A stretch of 64,000 nucleotides of DNA from Himantopus leucocephalus (Eukaryota; Chordata; Aves; Charadriiformes; Recurvirostridae): NCBI GenBank assembly GCA_003993805.1, contig RSEF01000002.1, positions 8,137,829-8,201,828 of the forward strand, read 5' to 3'. The notes beneath the pieces are model-generated. The model saw only the letters and a list, made by a program, of their open reading frames with translations, made no database searches and had not been told where the DNA came from. A program made the position numbers and the translations under genes. Positions 13,801 through 28,800 of the stretch are shown in pieces; position 1 is the stretch's first letter, and each line of letters begins with the position of its first letter.

Positions 13801-16800
13801 GTAATTTTCAGGGAGTGAATTCTCATCAGAAATCCCAGATTTGGGTTGCTATATTTGAAGAAGTATTTTGTTATTCCAACATGTGATACTCTCTCTTTTC
13901 ATACATGTATTACTCACCCACATATTGAGGATTCCATTTTCATCCATTGAAGCTATCTGAAATGGAGGGCCTGACATTTCTATGGAAGGAATAGTAACAA
14001 TTTATATTCACACACCAATCTTCATCCTGAACAATATCAAAGGATTTTAAACATTTCCTAGGTTAATACATTCTCTGAAACTTCTATGATCCTCTTAGCT
14101 GCATAAAAAGGGTGTGCCAATTCCACCAAAGATGAAAAAGGCATGAAACTTTCTTCACCGAAAGGGTGGTCAAACACTGGAACAGGCTTCCTGGAGAGGT
14201 GGTCGATGCCCCAAGCCTGTCAGTGTTTTGGAGTCTTTTGGACAATGCCCTTAACAACATGCTTTAACTTGGTCAGCTCTGAACTGGTCCGGCAGCTGGA
14301 CTAGATGATCATTGTAGGTCCCTTCCAACTGAAATAATCTATTCTATACCTCTGTCTATTCTAGTATGTTGTTTGTCCTACCAGAGAGGCAGGTGCCCTC
14401 TGTCTGCGTCTTTTAAAATGCCTGGATGCTGCATGGACTTTGGAACAGGACATAAAGTGCAACACATGAAATCTTGTAAAACCTGCAATATGCAGCACAT
14501 TTCTTTGGACTACTATGGTTTTCAAAGTGAAAATCTGCAATCGAAGCAATAATGCCACCTCTAGCACATTGCCTGAGAATATGGGGGCATGAAGATTAAA
14601 GTTTCCTGCAAAGGTTGGTCAAAAAAAAATTAGGCAAAAGGCTCGGGAAGAACCACCAAGTACAGTCACACATTTTAAGTGTTTGGATATAAGCAAGTTG
14701 CTCCACTGATTCAGATAGTGCTTCTATAATGTCTGAAAAAAACCAGACTTCCCTAAAGGCAGTTTTTGAATGATAACTTGTTTTATCATGGAAGAACAAA
14801 ATAACGTCTTGAAAACAGACATTACAGCAAGCATGCACCCACATCTGATGTGAAGCTGCACTGAATGAACATTACATAAAAATAAGAGCAGAAAATAAAC
14901 ATGGATGTTGTATGCAATTGATATTACAGACAACTTGAGAGGCAGAATGTAATTATAAAATGGATTTTGGCTTTGACATATTTGTTTTACTAGCCACGTA
15001 AAGAAAGATTCAGACGTATTGATACTTTTAAGAGCAGCTTACATACCCTCCTGATAAGAGAGGCTTGAGAGCCCGTAATTCTTATCAGTGTAGAGAGAGG
15101 TTGAGACAGGTTCCACAGCTAGTATAGGAGAGGTGTGGTTTACTGAGTTTAGAATGCCGTCTGTAATTAAGGATAATGAAAGTTAAACACTATACTATTC
15201 TCAACAAAAACAACAACAAAACCCTAATCACTTTTCAGCTTATGGGAGAATGATGACTATAAAGAAAGAATGGCAAATAATGAACTTCATAAAGAATTAC
15301 TTTGTAAAAGTCTCAAATACAGTTCTGCAAACTGTTTCCTAAATTAACAAAATACTACTAGATAAATCAATGTTTCACCATTTGTATTTACTTGTCATTT
15401 TCCAAATGACTGCTGCACCATTTATGCCACTGTACCAGACATTTCATTAAAATCTGCCATTTCAGGGTTACCATGAAAAGAATTTTGTTAATTTCAAGCT
15501 CCATAAACAACAGAGGTAGAAATAAATCACTGCTTACTATACAAAAGACAAAACTGAAGAAAAATTACTTTTAATAGAAAGTAACTACCCCGCAACAAAC
15601 AATTCACCACAAGAAAATATGTATTCACCCTTTCATAACATTTTAAAATAAATGTATATTTAAAGCAATTTCAATATGCACTCTTTGTCAGATACTCTTG
15701 ATTTCTGGACTTGCCCTGTGCACTGAACTTAATCTCATTTAAGACTAAAGACATAAAGTTTCCTAAGTACACAGCATTAAAATCTGCTTGCATATATAAG
15801 CAACTACATGAAACTGTATACATATATTTGAATACTAGCCCATTGTGCAACACAAGACCAAGCATCTTTGATCTACTAAAAAAAATTAAGTCTAGCAACC
15901 AACTAATGTTTATTTTTACATGGCTACTGCAATTAGACACACTTGTGAACAAAAGAGGATTTTGTGCTTGTGTGTGGTGAGGTTTTTTTTAGAAAAATAA
16001 TACCTCAGTGTAAGTTAAATGGTAGCTCCTGCACACACAAAAAAGGAAAAATACATAAAGAGGACTTATTTTGCAATAATAAAATTATTTACAAAAATAT
16101 TGCTATGTGTTATTTTTCACTCTAGGGTACAATACAGTGCCAAGAAAATTGGCACCAATTTATAATTGAGACAAATGCTGGTATATACACCTCATTCTCA
16201 ATCTCTCAACATACAACTACATACAATGAAAACATCAATAAGATTAATGACTTGCTCCTCTATTTAAATTTGCAATGACAAACATTGGTAATAGGCATAA
16301 AGATCCATTCATTTCCATCAGAGCAGTTAAATTTTAAGGATCTCATACACCAATTCAAATGCAGACTAAAGTTCTTCAGACTGTGTCTTCTAGTATGTCA
16401 GTCGTATGTCCTAAATAAACTTCTGAAACTTTTGAATTTCTCGTCCGTGGATTATAAGAAAATTTACAAAAGCCTATGTTATTTTGATCATACATTAAAG
16501 GATCAGAAGTATAGAAAAAAAGAGAAATTCAACGACAAGAAAATGTCAAAGGACGAAAGGAGGTCACCCACAAGCACTTTTGAAAAGTTAAACTTTCTTC
16601 TGGCTTCCCAGTATGTACGCAACACTAATTTAGGCCATATCTAAACAATGTAACAAACGAATTCCACATTGTTTTTTGTTGCTGTGCTTCTCTGACATTA
16701 AGAACCAGGAAAGCACATGCTATAGCTTCTAACTTGTCCCAGTGATAGAGATTTTGCTCATGTGACAAGCTGGATGACAGAAAAATGTATGTCCAGGTTT

Positions 16801-19800
16801 TGCTCCAACATGCAATTGGTACATTTCTAGAGATATTGAACCAGAGAGCTTTTGGGCTCCAAAGTTTAGTCACAGCTTCAGAATCTCTTCAACCAAAGAC
16901 TAAAACTAACTGTCGACTGTGCAAGTTCGAATTCAACTTACTCCATTATATAGATCACCTCTGACATTTAGCCTTCATAGACTACTTGTTTCCAATGATG
17001 TGATCCCCATATATACTGAACCAATAGTATCATAAAAAGACAGTTGTATATGTAATGAAAATATGAAAAATTCCTAGATCTTACATTGCTATAATAATCG
17101 ATAAATTGGCAATAAAAAAACTACAATCCTGACTCAATTTTTAGTGTATCTAGATAGAATCCAGAAATTACAAAGTTACATAATTGGAATTTTAGAAATG
17201 TGTGAGATTCAGACCAAAGATTAAGACACTTAAAATGGTATCTACATGCGAGACAGCTGGGTAATATCTGTAAGTGAACTAAATCTAATCAATACAATCA
17301 ATCCAGCTAACCACATACAGATATCTCATCATTAGGATGAGGTGAATAGCTCTCTAGATCCCACAGAATAGCACTGCACTGTTTCTAACAGAGGTTATGC
17401 ATGTATACACTTGGATCTTGCATGCAACCTTATAGAAACATCAAGACTTAGGTGACAATTTGTACAGATTGCAAATTTTAAACGATGTTTGAAAAGTTAT
17501 GTTTTACAGTCTTAAATTAATCAGATTTTTTAAAAATACATCTTAATATGTGTGTTTAGATGTACATAAAAAAGCAACGTAGGTTATATTAAGGGAGATA
17601 ACATGATGAAAACTGACTACCCTAGTAAGTTCAGATGAGGTAGAGGCCATTTTAGTATTACAATGCTCCTTAGGTTCTACATCTGGTCCACCTTTCTATC
17701 CTCACCGCTTGATGCATATTGAGCTGGCTTAGATTTCTTTACAGCTATTACTGATTGGCCATTTTTACTAGACTAAAGTCTCTGAACTGGCTAGACTAGG
17801 CTACTGAGAAAGAGTGCTCTTAGAAGAATTAGTAGTGGAATTGTTTCACTGCCTACAAAATGACTAATCAGAATGCATAGATACTAACCAGTGGAAAATG
17901 TTGGAACTCTAAATGTCCAGTCAGTTTCACTGACCATCATATGAGGGTGCATTCTTGAGTCTTCTCGAAGATCCCACACCAACAATGAACCATCTATTGT
18001 TCCAGCAAAAACTAATGTTGTTTTATTGGGACTAAAGCAGCAACATATCACCTGTTAAGCAGTAAAAATATGCATGGTTGATATTATGATAAAGGCCAGT
18101 GATTTGATAAGCCTGAAATATGTTTGTTCTTCCTAGGCATGCAAAAAGACAGATTACAGGTGTTTGCAGCAGAAGTACAATTTATTTAAAAGGGAAGTAG
18201 GATACAAGACTTTCAGTAGGCCTTCCCTTTTCAAGACAATTGTTGTGTAATCTGCATCTACTGCCACAAAGCTGAAGGGGGTAATTCAACTGTATGATAG
18301 TGATGGGTAGAGAGAAGTCCTTAACAACATCTGAACCAGGTGTTTTACTTCTGTTCGCTCTTCAACCATGAAATGGACTCAAAATTTAAAAAAAACCAAA
18401 CAAACAACACAAAACACTGTGATCATCATTACTTTCTAGAACTGGAGCACAAAATGGAATGAGAATTCCACTCACTACGCTTAACTGTTTCTCAAAAGAC
18501 GACATATCTTGCAGCAACACAAGAAAACAAAATACACATAATAAAGCCTTTTATTCAATGGGCAAATATACAATTTTATTAAAACATACCTCTGAGTCAC
18601 ATATTAAAACTTTCTGAGGACTGGAGGGCTGCCAGATGTTCCAAACGCATATGATGCTCTTTCTGTTCAGTAAACCAACACCTGCCTTTTCAGGTAATCC
18701 ATGAACAGAAAGTAGTGTCTGCCTCTGAACTTGAGAGACACATAGACAGGATATCTTTCGGTCTAAACCATTTAAAAAAAAAAAAAAGAAAGAAAAGGAA
18801 TAAATGGAATAAATAAAAAAGTAAACTCACTGCCAGTGAAAAAGCGTATTTAGCTGCTATAGCAACAACCAAAGGAGCTAAGACATAATTATGAAGAATA
18901 TTTCTATTAACAGTGGGTTGGTTTTGATGCTATACAAGAAAAAAGGAGGGACTAGAGAAGAAATCCAAAAATTAGAAGTAAGTAGAAAGCAAAAAGGAAG
19001 AGAGCCAGAAAGTTAATAAAATAATTATTCTGGGCATAAGCAAGCCAATCTGATCTGACGTCAGTATATATACTGAAAACGAAGCTAAGTCTCAAACAGG
19101 GAACAGCACAAGCCAGGCTTTTTCTGATTCATCTCGTGTTCACATTAGAATCTGTATGGGTTTGTGTTATAATAGGTCTTCCTAACATAATTACAGATGC
19201 TTTATTTTTCATTTTTCTTTTCATCTGAACCTTCCCTATATGGGGAAGATATAACTGCAGTTCAAATATACCAGGCTGTATTCTCCCTGTTCAATAACCT
19301 TGCTTTATTTGCACCTTTGGCTTTACTGAGGCATAAAGAGCCTAAATGAAATTACACCCCTTGGGATAGCCCTCCAACAGCAGGGGCAAAAAATTACATC
19401 GAGGGCACCCCTATATCATGCTAATCGCTGGCTACACTTCTGGTTTTATAGCAGCTACGATGCTCTGATGTTCCATATGTGAAAAGAATCTGCACAGAGT
19501 TACAGCAAGAATAACACACTTCAAAGAAAAGTGGGCTTTACATCATCTATATATCCTGATATGTGCTGTTTGCACTTCAGTCATGACAAAGAGCATTTTG
19601 CATAAGGAAGAAGAGTTCACACTGAATACTAAAAGGTGTAGAATAAAGTTCCCTTACCATGGAGGAATGGCTGGTTAGTATTTAACTGGAAACAGCTATC
19701 ACTAATAGACAGACTGGTTTGTCGAGATCTTAGTTTCCACCTGGGTTGTGTTGCAACTTGATCTTCCTCTAGCAAAACAGCAATCACCTTTCAAACATAA

Positions 19801-22800
19801 TTACATTTATAGAAATAAAAGGGTCGTCTTATCTTTCAGCTTTGCTATTTGTAGCTTTCTAAAATATGTGGATTAACTTAATAAACCTTTACCAACTCTC
19901 TCATTAATTTCATATCTTTGCAAATATAGCTTTAGAGACATAAAAGTTGCACAGCTCTGGTTCCATTACTTTGCAGAGAGATGAATCTCACTGATAATGA
20001 GTATTACTTAAATAATTTATTTAAATTAGTCAGAACAAATACTGTAAGTGATCTATCACATTGTATACTTATGCACACAACTCATAAGGGATATTAAGTA
20101 CATAAGTGTACCTGACAAGCAGACCGAAGGAAATTTGCTAATCTTTGTGAATCAATTTTAGGTGTTAGAGCTCCATTCATTGACATATCTTGGCTGTTTG
20201 TGGGACCTAAGGGGAAAAAAAAAAAAACCCAAAACCAAACGTGAAGTTTCAAAAGGGAATTAACTAAGAAAACCATAAGAACAATGTAATTTTTAAGCAA
20301 GAGGAGAGTGGCAAGAATCAACTTCTCTTCAGCAGAAGCAACAGTACTGAAGAACAAAATACATTGGGGAATCGTATCTGCTGCCAACAGAAACAGCAAT
20401 CCAGAAGGAAGAAACTATTTCCGCCACTTATTCTCCACCCCCTCCACAAGGGGATTGAGAGTACCTATAGCAGTTTGCTATCAATGCAGCCTGTCACATT
20501 ACAAATTCTGACAATGAATGGGTACGAAAGAGAAAGTTTACATGCATACATTCATAAATGAATAAGATTAAACTGTTCTTCACCTCCAGATACAAGAGCA
20601 CTTTCTCCTGGATGCTGTGTCCATTTCTCCAATTTCTCAACTTCCTCAGTCTGAATGTCTCTCTCAAGATTGTCCTCATTACACTGAACATATGCCTAAA
20701 GTAGAAAGATAAAGTGAACAATATATGGGTGACACAGACAAGAATGACAGCACATAACTGAATAGAACTTAAACAGTCATTTTAAAATTGATGTGCTCAA
20801 CCTCTTCTGTTTGTAAATTCCGACCCAAGCATACTGACAGTGTCACTATTTGACAGGCATGCACATTTTACCACATTTCACACAAGAGTTCTAGACTTAC
20901 TGCAAAAATACAGAATGTCTTACATGATGCATAAAGACTAAACCCAGCATACTTGGCAGAGTGAGCCACAGACATACAGAAAGTTTTTTAGAAAATGGGG
21001 AAGGAACATGAGACAGTCCTCTTTAATACAGAAAGGAAGTGGCCTGTCTGGCCAAAAGTTTTGATATCATTGCTTTATGGTAATTAAGGCTTAGAGATGA
21101 AAATTATTAATTTATTACTTTACTGTCCTATTAGCTTTAGTAACTTTCTTTTGTAAGGAAAATTATTTTCCAGAACAAGAATCTGCACTTTCAGGATTTA
21201 AATATTACTACATATTTATTACCCACCTGCTTAGTGTTCATTTTACCAAAATTCCTGATATACATGTCGTACTCATTTACAGGAGGCAAATCCAGTAAGG
21301 AAAAACTAACTGAGAAGTCCAGGTCAATTAGTGGGAGAAGTTCTGAACTCCGTTTTCTTTAGAATTAATTACAAGAGAGAAACACAAAAATCGTTAATAC
21401 CAAATATTTGGTATTCGAAAAGAAAAACCACCTGATTTTGTACAGTACAAGAGATCTAACAATCCATTGATCTATGCAAATTGAAGCTGTACCAAAATTA
21501 ATTGACAGATACAAATGTATCAAAAGAAGTCCATATAATATTGTTACGTGTTGTTATTTAATGTTATGCTGAGATAATTATCATATTTGAAAATGCAATA
21601 CTGATTGCAAATGGCAAACTTAATGTGGCTTATTATTAAACCCCAAACTGTCAAAGCCTAGCATGATCATCTTGCCTAAGTATTCAAAAGCTGTTCTGTT
21701 AGGTAACAGAACAATGTCTCTTTCTTCCTGTAGTTAGGATGGTGGCTAAGTCCCCTAAATTAATTTTATTAACTTACATCACCTATATGTGTACATGCTT
21801 TATAAAGATCACCTACAATGTCCTGGTTTTGTTAGACTTACGCAAATGTATTTTGAATGACCTCCACTGGTAACAGACTGCCTGAATTCATACCTCTTTA
21901 CATCACTAGGGAAACAAATAACAATAGCAGCAATCCTAAAAAATATTTTAAATATATACATGAAATGAATTTATTATTAATAACCTGTGGACATGAATAC
22001 TGACCTCTTCCCCAAAAAGCAGACCTCCAAAGACCATCAGTTACTGAACTATGGGATTTGATCTAAACGGCACGAAAAGGAGTACTCGGATTGAAGTATG
22101 TATTTTTCCACTTGAATTTTTTTTTTTGAATAAGATTAGCACATTGTACAATATTTGAGATACCTGAATCTCTTTGTCCTATGAAATACCAAATCTTTCC
22201 ATCTTCCTAAATTCCCTTGCTGGAAAGATAAAAAAAATAACTCAACTAACTCATCCAGCTTCCCCCAATCCTTTTACTTTCTGCCTACCTCAATTCTTAA
22301 TTTTTTAATCTTTGCTCACAAATAAAACTATATTTTTATTCTTAATTGGAAAACAAGTCTACCTTCATATATTGCATCTTAGTCTGACAAGTAAAAAACA
22401 TTTATGTGATATTAAAACATTTATGTGATATTACTTATTACCATCAACTACAAAGAGATTCCTACCACTCCACTTGCATGGATGTGTGGATAATGAAAAG
22501 ACAGTCAATCTTTGTCACAATTCACACAACTATCTACTTTAATGTCATAAAACTGTTAAGATATTTTAAGAGTTAACTGCTTAAATTACATACAGATGTA
22601 TGTTTTACAAGTTAATTCCATGCTCTTGCTATAGTACAGATTCCTTGACAATGAGAAAATGTTTGTGGTCTTCCTTTCTCTCTCTTGCACTTTCAGGATT
22701 TTTTTAATATACTTAACGTACATACAACCCAGATACAATTATGGCTCTGTAGTAATTCCATATCTCAACAGTCTTACAGATCTATATTCTAGTTGCAGTT

Positions 22801-25800
22801 ACTTCTCAGTAAGACAGTCTTTGAAACAGGAAAAAACCAGAGCAACACGAGCTGGAATTTGTCTTCCAATATTTTAGGCTGTATTTTTCTTTATGCATAA
22901 GGACAATTTTCACAACTCCTTTTTGCTGCTTGATGACATCTCTTGCATTTTCTTACCCACATTTTATTTTTACTTCTACTTCCTAATGCACCAGCTCTTC
23001 ACAAATATTGAGGGCACAGATTGCTGAGATCTAATTCAAATGTATTGAAGTTGCTTCCTAGTTACAAATCTTAATGATACATGCAGACAAATCCTTAAAA
23101 TAAACTAATAAGCCTCTTATTAATACTTACAACTCCAAAGTTCCACAGGTTATTTATGGGACGCTTTCAGTCTACTCACTGGTAGCAATGTATTACCACA
23201 GCATTAAACTCCACAAACCTTTCTCTTTCCATGAAAATGCCTGTTATCTTCACAGGCTATATACATTGTTAGCATGTACACAAAGTTATATACAGTCATA
23301 ATCAGTCATAGCACATCATCAGTAGAGGCTGACGAACATTTCAGAAGGCAATTCTTCAGAGAGATGCCTTCCTGAGTTTCCTAATCTGTCTCCACTGTCT
23401 AGACACGAAGCCTAGACAATGAACTTGTGTAAAATTTGGGCATATAAGTTCAGGCAGGGTGAATTAAACAGCCTAGACAATAAAATCTCCCTTATGTGAA
23501 GGTTAGCCACTGACACGCAGCCAAGAAGCAGTGGAATCTAGTATTATCAAAAAAATGTAATATTCTTGCTTTTATGCATCCAATTGATATAACAGAAAAT
23601 TGGAGATCTATACAGTGCTTCAGATAAATCTGGAGCTCCTGGCAAGTTCCACAAGAAACAGGAATCAATTTGTTGCTTTAATACAGAGCTGTCTTAGATG
23701 TCTCAAATCTGTATCTATTTTAGAGCAGTAATAACATGTTTTTACACCAACTGGTGTTATCCCTGCAAGGGAACATGCTATTTTGGCAACAGTATGTACC
23801 ATATAGTCTTGGTTATTTCAAGAAATTACAGTTCTGCAGAGCCCTGAGAGCAGATAAAGGGCTTGCTCTTTAGTACTATAAGTCAATATCCAACTAAGTG
23901 ACTGAAGAGTAATGCAAAGAAATGACAATCTTGGAAACTCATTCTGTAATAAAGTGATACACATAAACTGATATATAGATAAATTTCTGTTATAAAATGG
24001 CATGTAGCAAAGCCTGTAGATTATGTTTTCTTAAGAACTAAACATTGTTAGCTTACAAAATAATATTTGCCTCTAAAAGTCTCAGGATTATAAAATTCAC
24101 ATATTTCAAATATAATAAAAAGATTACATCTCACAGTGTTGTGCCATTTTGTGTGGATTATTTAAAATGCACTTACTTCTGCTTACTAGCCATACTTCGG
24201 CTGCTCTGTCTTTGGTTGGCCATTTGAAAATCCATGAATATTCCACAAAAAGAGTTTCTGACGGAAGGGTATTGCCTTTCTGTGATAGTATAAAACATTA
24301 TTAGTGTTATAATTCACATTTTACAGTGCATTAAAATGTAAAGTGGTAAGTCTAAAAAGCAACAGATTTATTATGACACAGCTACTAAAAGTTACTAGTC
24401 TGCACATTACACAAAGTGCTCTAGCACAGTTATCAGTACAATAAGCTGCTTAACTTCAGTAATGGGCCAGCATTTTTCCCTTATTATGGTCCTTTATCAA
24501 TCAATTCAAAATGACTGGCCATTGTAATTTTTATTTTAGAAGAAAGTGCCTCTTTCTTTCTCCTGCCATTAGGAGGTCCTTTGTTCCCCTGTGTACAGTA
24601 AAACACTCTATAACCAATTCTAAAAATCATATCAAATTCATGCAGACTACACCATGCATGTTACACCTCTAAGCAAGAATTCATCACTACAGCTATTGGA
24701 GAAACTCATCAACACAAGCTTAACTGATGCCCTAAAAGCCACGGTTAATGGAACAACTACAATATCTGATGTCATGTCGATTTTACTCCCTGTCCTGTCT
24801 AGGTGGTAGCTAATTGACCTCAATATCCAACTTCCAGTCAGGACCAATGGTGTTTCACTTCCTCAGAGGAAGAATGCCTATTTAGATAGTACTTGTAAAA
24901 TTCATTTAAACTTCTAAAAATCATTACCAAAATGACCAACAACCATTTTAACCAAACGAGATCAAAATTTTATCAAAAAAGTGTTGCATAATTTACAATA
25001 AAGCAGTAAGTGCTACAATTCAGAATTTAAAAATCTGATTCTATATTAGAATTCCATCCTGTTCATTAGAACCATAACATTAATTGAATTATTTTCTTGA
25101 TTCAATATTGTTTGTTAGAAAAAATAATAACAATTGCATAAATCTTCTGCAGGAAGAAGTTTGTAGTACAGTGTACTGGTTCTGACTTGCAAAGACAACT
25201 TAACCCAAAATCTATTGATGCTGTAAAGACTTGCAGAAACTCCATGCTATTCTTCCATGACTGTACTAACCTTGTACGAACTAGAGTAAAAAGCTGTTTA
25301 AAATTCTTTTGCACAATGATTCCATACTGACATTCACATGAGAGGAGAGAGCAAAGGAGAACCACAGCTGTAGTTAGTTAAAGAAGTAGATCTGGCACTC
25401 ACAGGTATCAGATCAACTGAAAACAAGACAATAATTCCACAGTAACATTTCAGAAAAAAACTGAATTTTGAAAGTGATATAGAACTATATATTTAACTAT
25501 TATCTGTATTTCTCTTGCCTTCTTACTCAGAGCAGTCGCTTCAACTTTGCTTAAAAGAAAAAGGCGAATTAATGTCACCGGAAGCCCCAAACTGTTCTAG
25601 CACTCCTCCAGTTTTCAAAATCCAGACTCTCATATCCTCCTTGTACCCAAAACAAGACATATTAAATGTCAGTCTGTGAATTTTTATACTTCACATTTTA
25701 AATGATTAGTAATGCCGCTGAATCATTCTTTAGCAATGTGAAAGTTACAGTACTTACCCACAAACCTAAGTGACTCATCCAGAGGACCAGATTTCTGCAG

Positions 25801-28800
25801 ACTTCTAGAAAAAGTGGCCTGTTTACTCCAAAGTTGTATGCGTTACTCATACATTTAATAAAAAAAGACTGGTATCTAGTCACATACCCATGATTGGTTC
25901 CTTTTTTACATTTTCAATTTTCTTTGGCAGTGAAGTACAAATTCTATCATTTTCTGCACTAATTGCTCTATGAATTTCTTCAATTTCTGATGTTCTGGAA
26001 AATGAAATCTCTCTTAGGTTTTCTTCTGCATCTCTTTCTTCACCACTTTTGTCTTCATCATCATCAAAATCATCTTCATAATCCTTTAAAAGTAACAGGA
26101 CTTTCAATAACTAATAAACATAGATTATAGATGTATTTTTCAAGATCTTTTTTAAGAAACTATAAAATACTGTCAAAATAAAAATAAAATTATCATACAG
26201 ATGGCTATAAATCCTCTGACTGAAAGGCATTTTAAAATAACTGTTTGATAGAAAGAAAATGGCATGTCTTGATTGTGCAGTAATTTTAATCAAGAGAAGA
26301 CAATCCCACAGTGTTGTTCTTCAGCACCCAAAATAGATTCCTTTTTGGCTTTTTTAAAGATCCTAGAGTAGAAATTATATGTTTAGATGAATTATGTGTT
26401 CTTTAAAGGAATAAAGTGACAGATTCAGTGACATAGGTGCTTCATAAATGTATGAAGTTGTTTATTTGATAGTTTTAATTCAAGCTGCCCTTCAATGGCA
26501 GGCTCAAATTTACCTAACTACCACACTATCTGTTTGCAAGTCCATGCACAAGGCGCATACCTTAATAATTATCTTAACTAAGACAATTCATCTCATGCTA
26601 AAATAATCACCTAACACAAATCATATCAACAAGTCATAAACGTGCTCATTTCTCTCCACTGAACGGCAAAGGGCTACTATAGTGAACAGCTCAACAGTGG
26701 ACATCACTCCTAATGTAAGCGGAGATGAATTCTAGTTTCACTGAACCAAGACGTAGCTGGTTCAGCGACTGATGAAAGCACATTCAACGCACTCTTCTAT
26801 ATTAATAATTTTAAAGTAAACAAAAGAGAGCTAAAAGTAAGAGAGTTCAGTTAAACAAATTAGTGAAGGGACTGATGTATGTCAATACTTTTTTCTATGA
26901 TATTTTTGCAGTGAAAAACAATGAGGCTTTTTTTTCTCCTGAAATTGATTATTTGCTACCATTATTTTTTAAAAAATCAGCATTTTTCGCAGAAAATCAT
27001 TTCCATAATTGAAATTCAGAAAGACAGAAAGAGATTCTTGTGAAGACTTGAACTCAAAAGCAGAAGTTGGTTCCAAATGCCAATGAAAACTAAGTATATA
27101 CATAGCATAGTGTTTCGAGATAACCTTTTAGTTAGTTATTATCTACTGTTAGCCAAGTTAAGGTCACCTTCACCAAAAAAGAATAAGTAAAAACCATGTA
27201 ACATCCTGTAATTGTAATTTTTATTTCTGTGAATAAAGTTAATCACTATTTTGATGCTTATGAATTACTTCAAAAGGACAATTGTATGCTTTTACTTACT
27301 TCAAAATCATCTTCATAATTTGCTGAAAAGTTATCTAATCCTGTGTCTGAATTATAGATGTGTGTATCTTTCATTTCCTAAACCAGAAAAATAAATGAAA
27401 CAGGTAAATAATCTTATAAAAAAATTAAATCTTTATCTGCCAAATCTTAGCGTAAATATAGATGTTCTCAGATATTTCTACATTTTCAAGCAAACATACA
27501 ATGAATTCAGCTTAGAAATATAAATAAATAAAAGCATATTATCAAGTGATAATTATTGACTTAAAATAATAATACAGGAAGACAAAACAGAACTCAACCC
27601 TATTTTGGGGAGACCAACTGGTTTCCCACCAGTAAGTTTACTGGGAAAGACAAAAAAAAATGCTATGTTGCCTATAATTTCCATAGTATAGAGCAGCTTT
27701 TATGATGATGTAACAACAAAATAAGACTGTTCTACTTTTTCGAGGATTACACAAAATTATCCCTATACCCAAGTTATACTGGGGGACTCAATCTGTTAAT
27801 AAAATAGTGCAGATGTTGGAACCAGGAAAACAGATACACGGACATAACAGGAAAATAAGATATTTTTAGGCATAAATAATTTTGGTAATGTTGAATGCTC
27901 TACCGTATTTACATGGAATATGATTTATGGCATCCCTGAAATAACTTCAAAGACATTGCCTTTCTCTCACTTACTGAACTTGATTAAAGCTATTTAATTA
28001 CCCCAACATGTACCCCAAACAAACATAAAGCTTAAAACAACACACACCGATCTATCCAATCTTCAGTGCTTCCTTCAATAGCCTCTTCAAAGTCATAGAC
28101 TAAATTATCCATGTGTAAGGGTTTTCAACAGATTTCAAAAGGGGAAATAAAAGTGAGGTTTTGTGAAAATTGTCTACCATAATAGCACACCTATTACCTC
28201 CTTCCACATTTACAACCAAAGGATAGCAGCTGGTTGTCAAACACCAAGTTATGCACGCTTTTGATGCTTTCAGGACCCTTGAAGAGACAGAGCTACCTAG
28301 TTTTCACAGAATGTAGTACTTTCAAAAGTATTAAGAACATTACATAGCAGTAAACAGCTTCTATGGATACCTTACTTTTCAGAGTCATCAGACTCCTAGA
28401 ATTAGGAATTCAGTACTTCAGACCTTCTGGTTGCAGCTTTTTGTCATCTCTCAGATCAAGTTTTGGATCGAGAATAAGTTATATTAGTCAGGTTGTCCAT
28501 CCAGGCAAAACTGGCCAAAACTGGCCAAAATTTCCCCGATTTGTTCTGCCTGCAAGGTTGCAGGTATCCAGCAATAACTAATTAATTTAGAATTTTTTAA
28601 AAATCCTTATTCCATTTAGACAAAGATACACTTAATAGTACACCCATAAAGATGGTTATAGTCTGTATTACCTTACTATAATCATCTCTGAATATGCCTA
28701 TACTGATGTCATTTTTATTAATAACACAGGTGCTTATAACATTGCATCTGTTACATATGTAGTTTTTACACACTAAAAACCTCCACGTGTCAGTAGTTGT

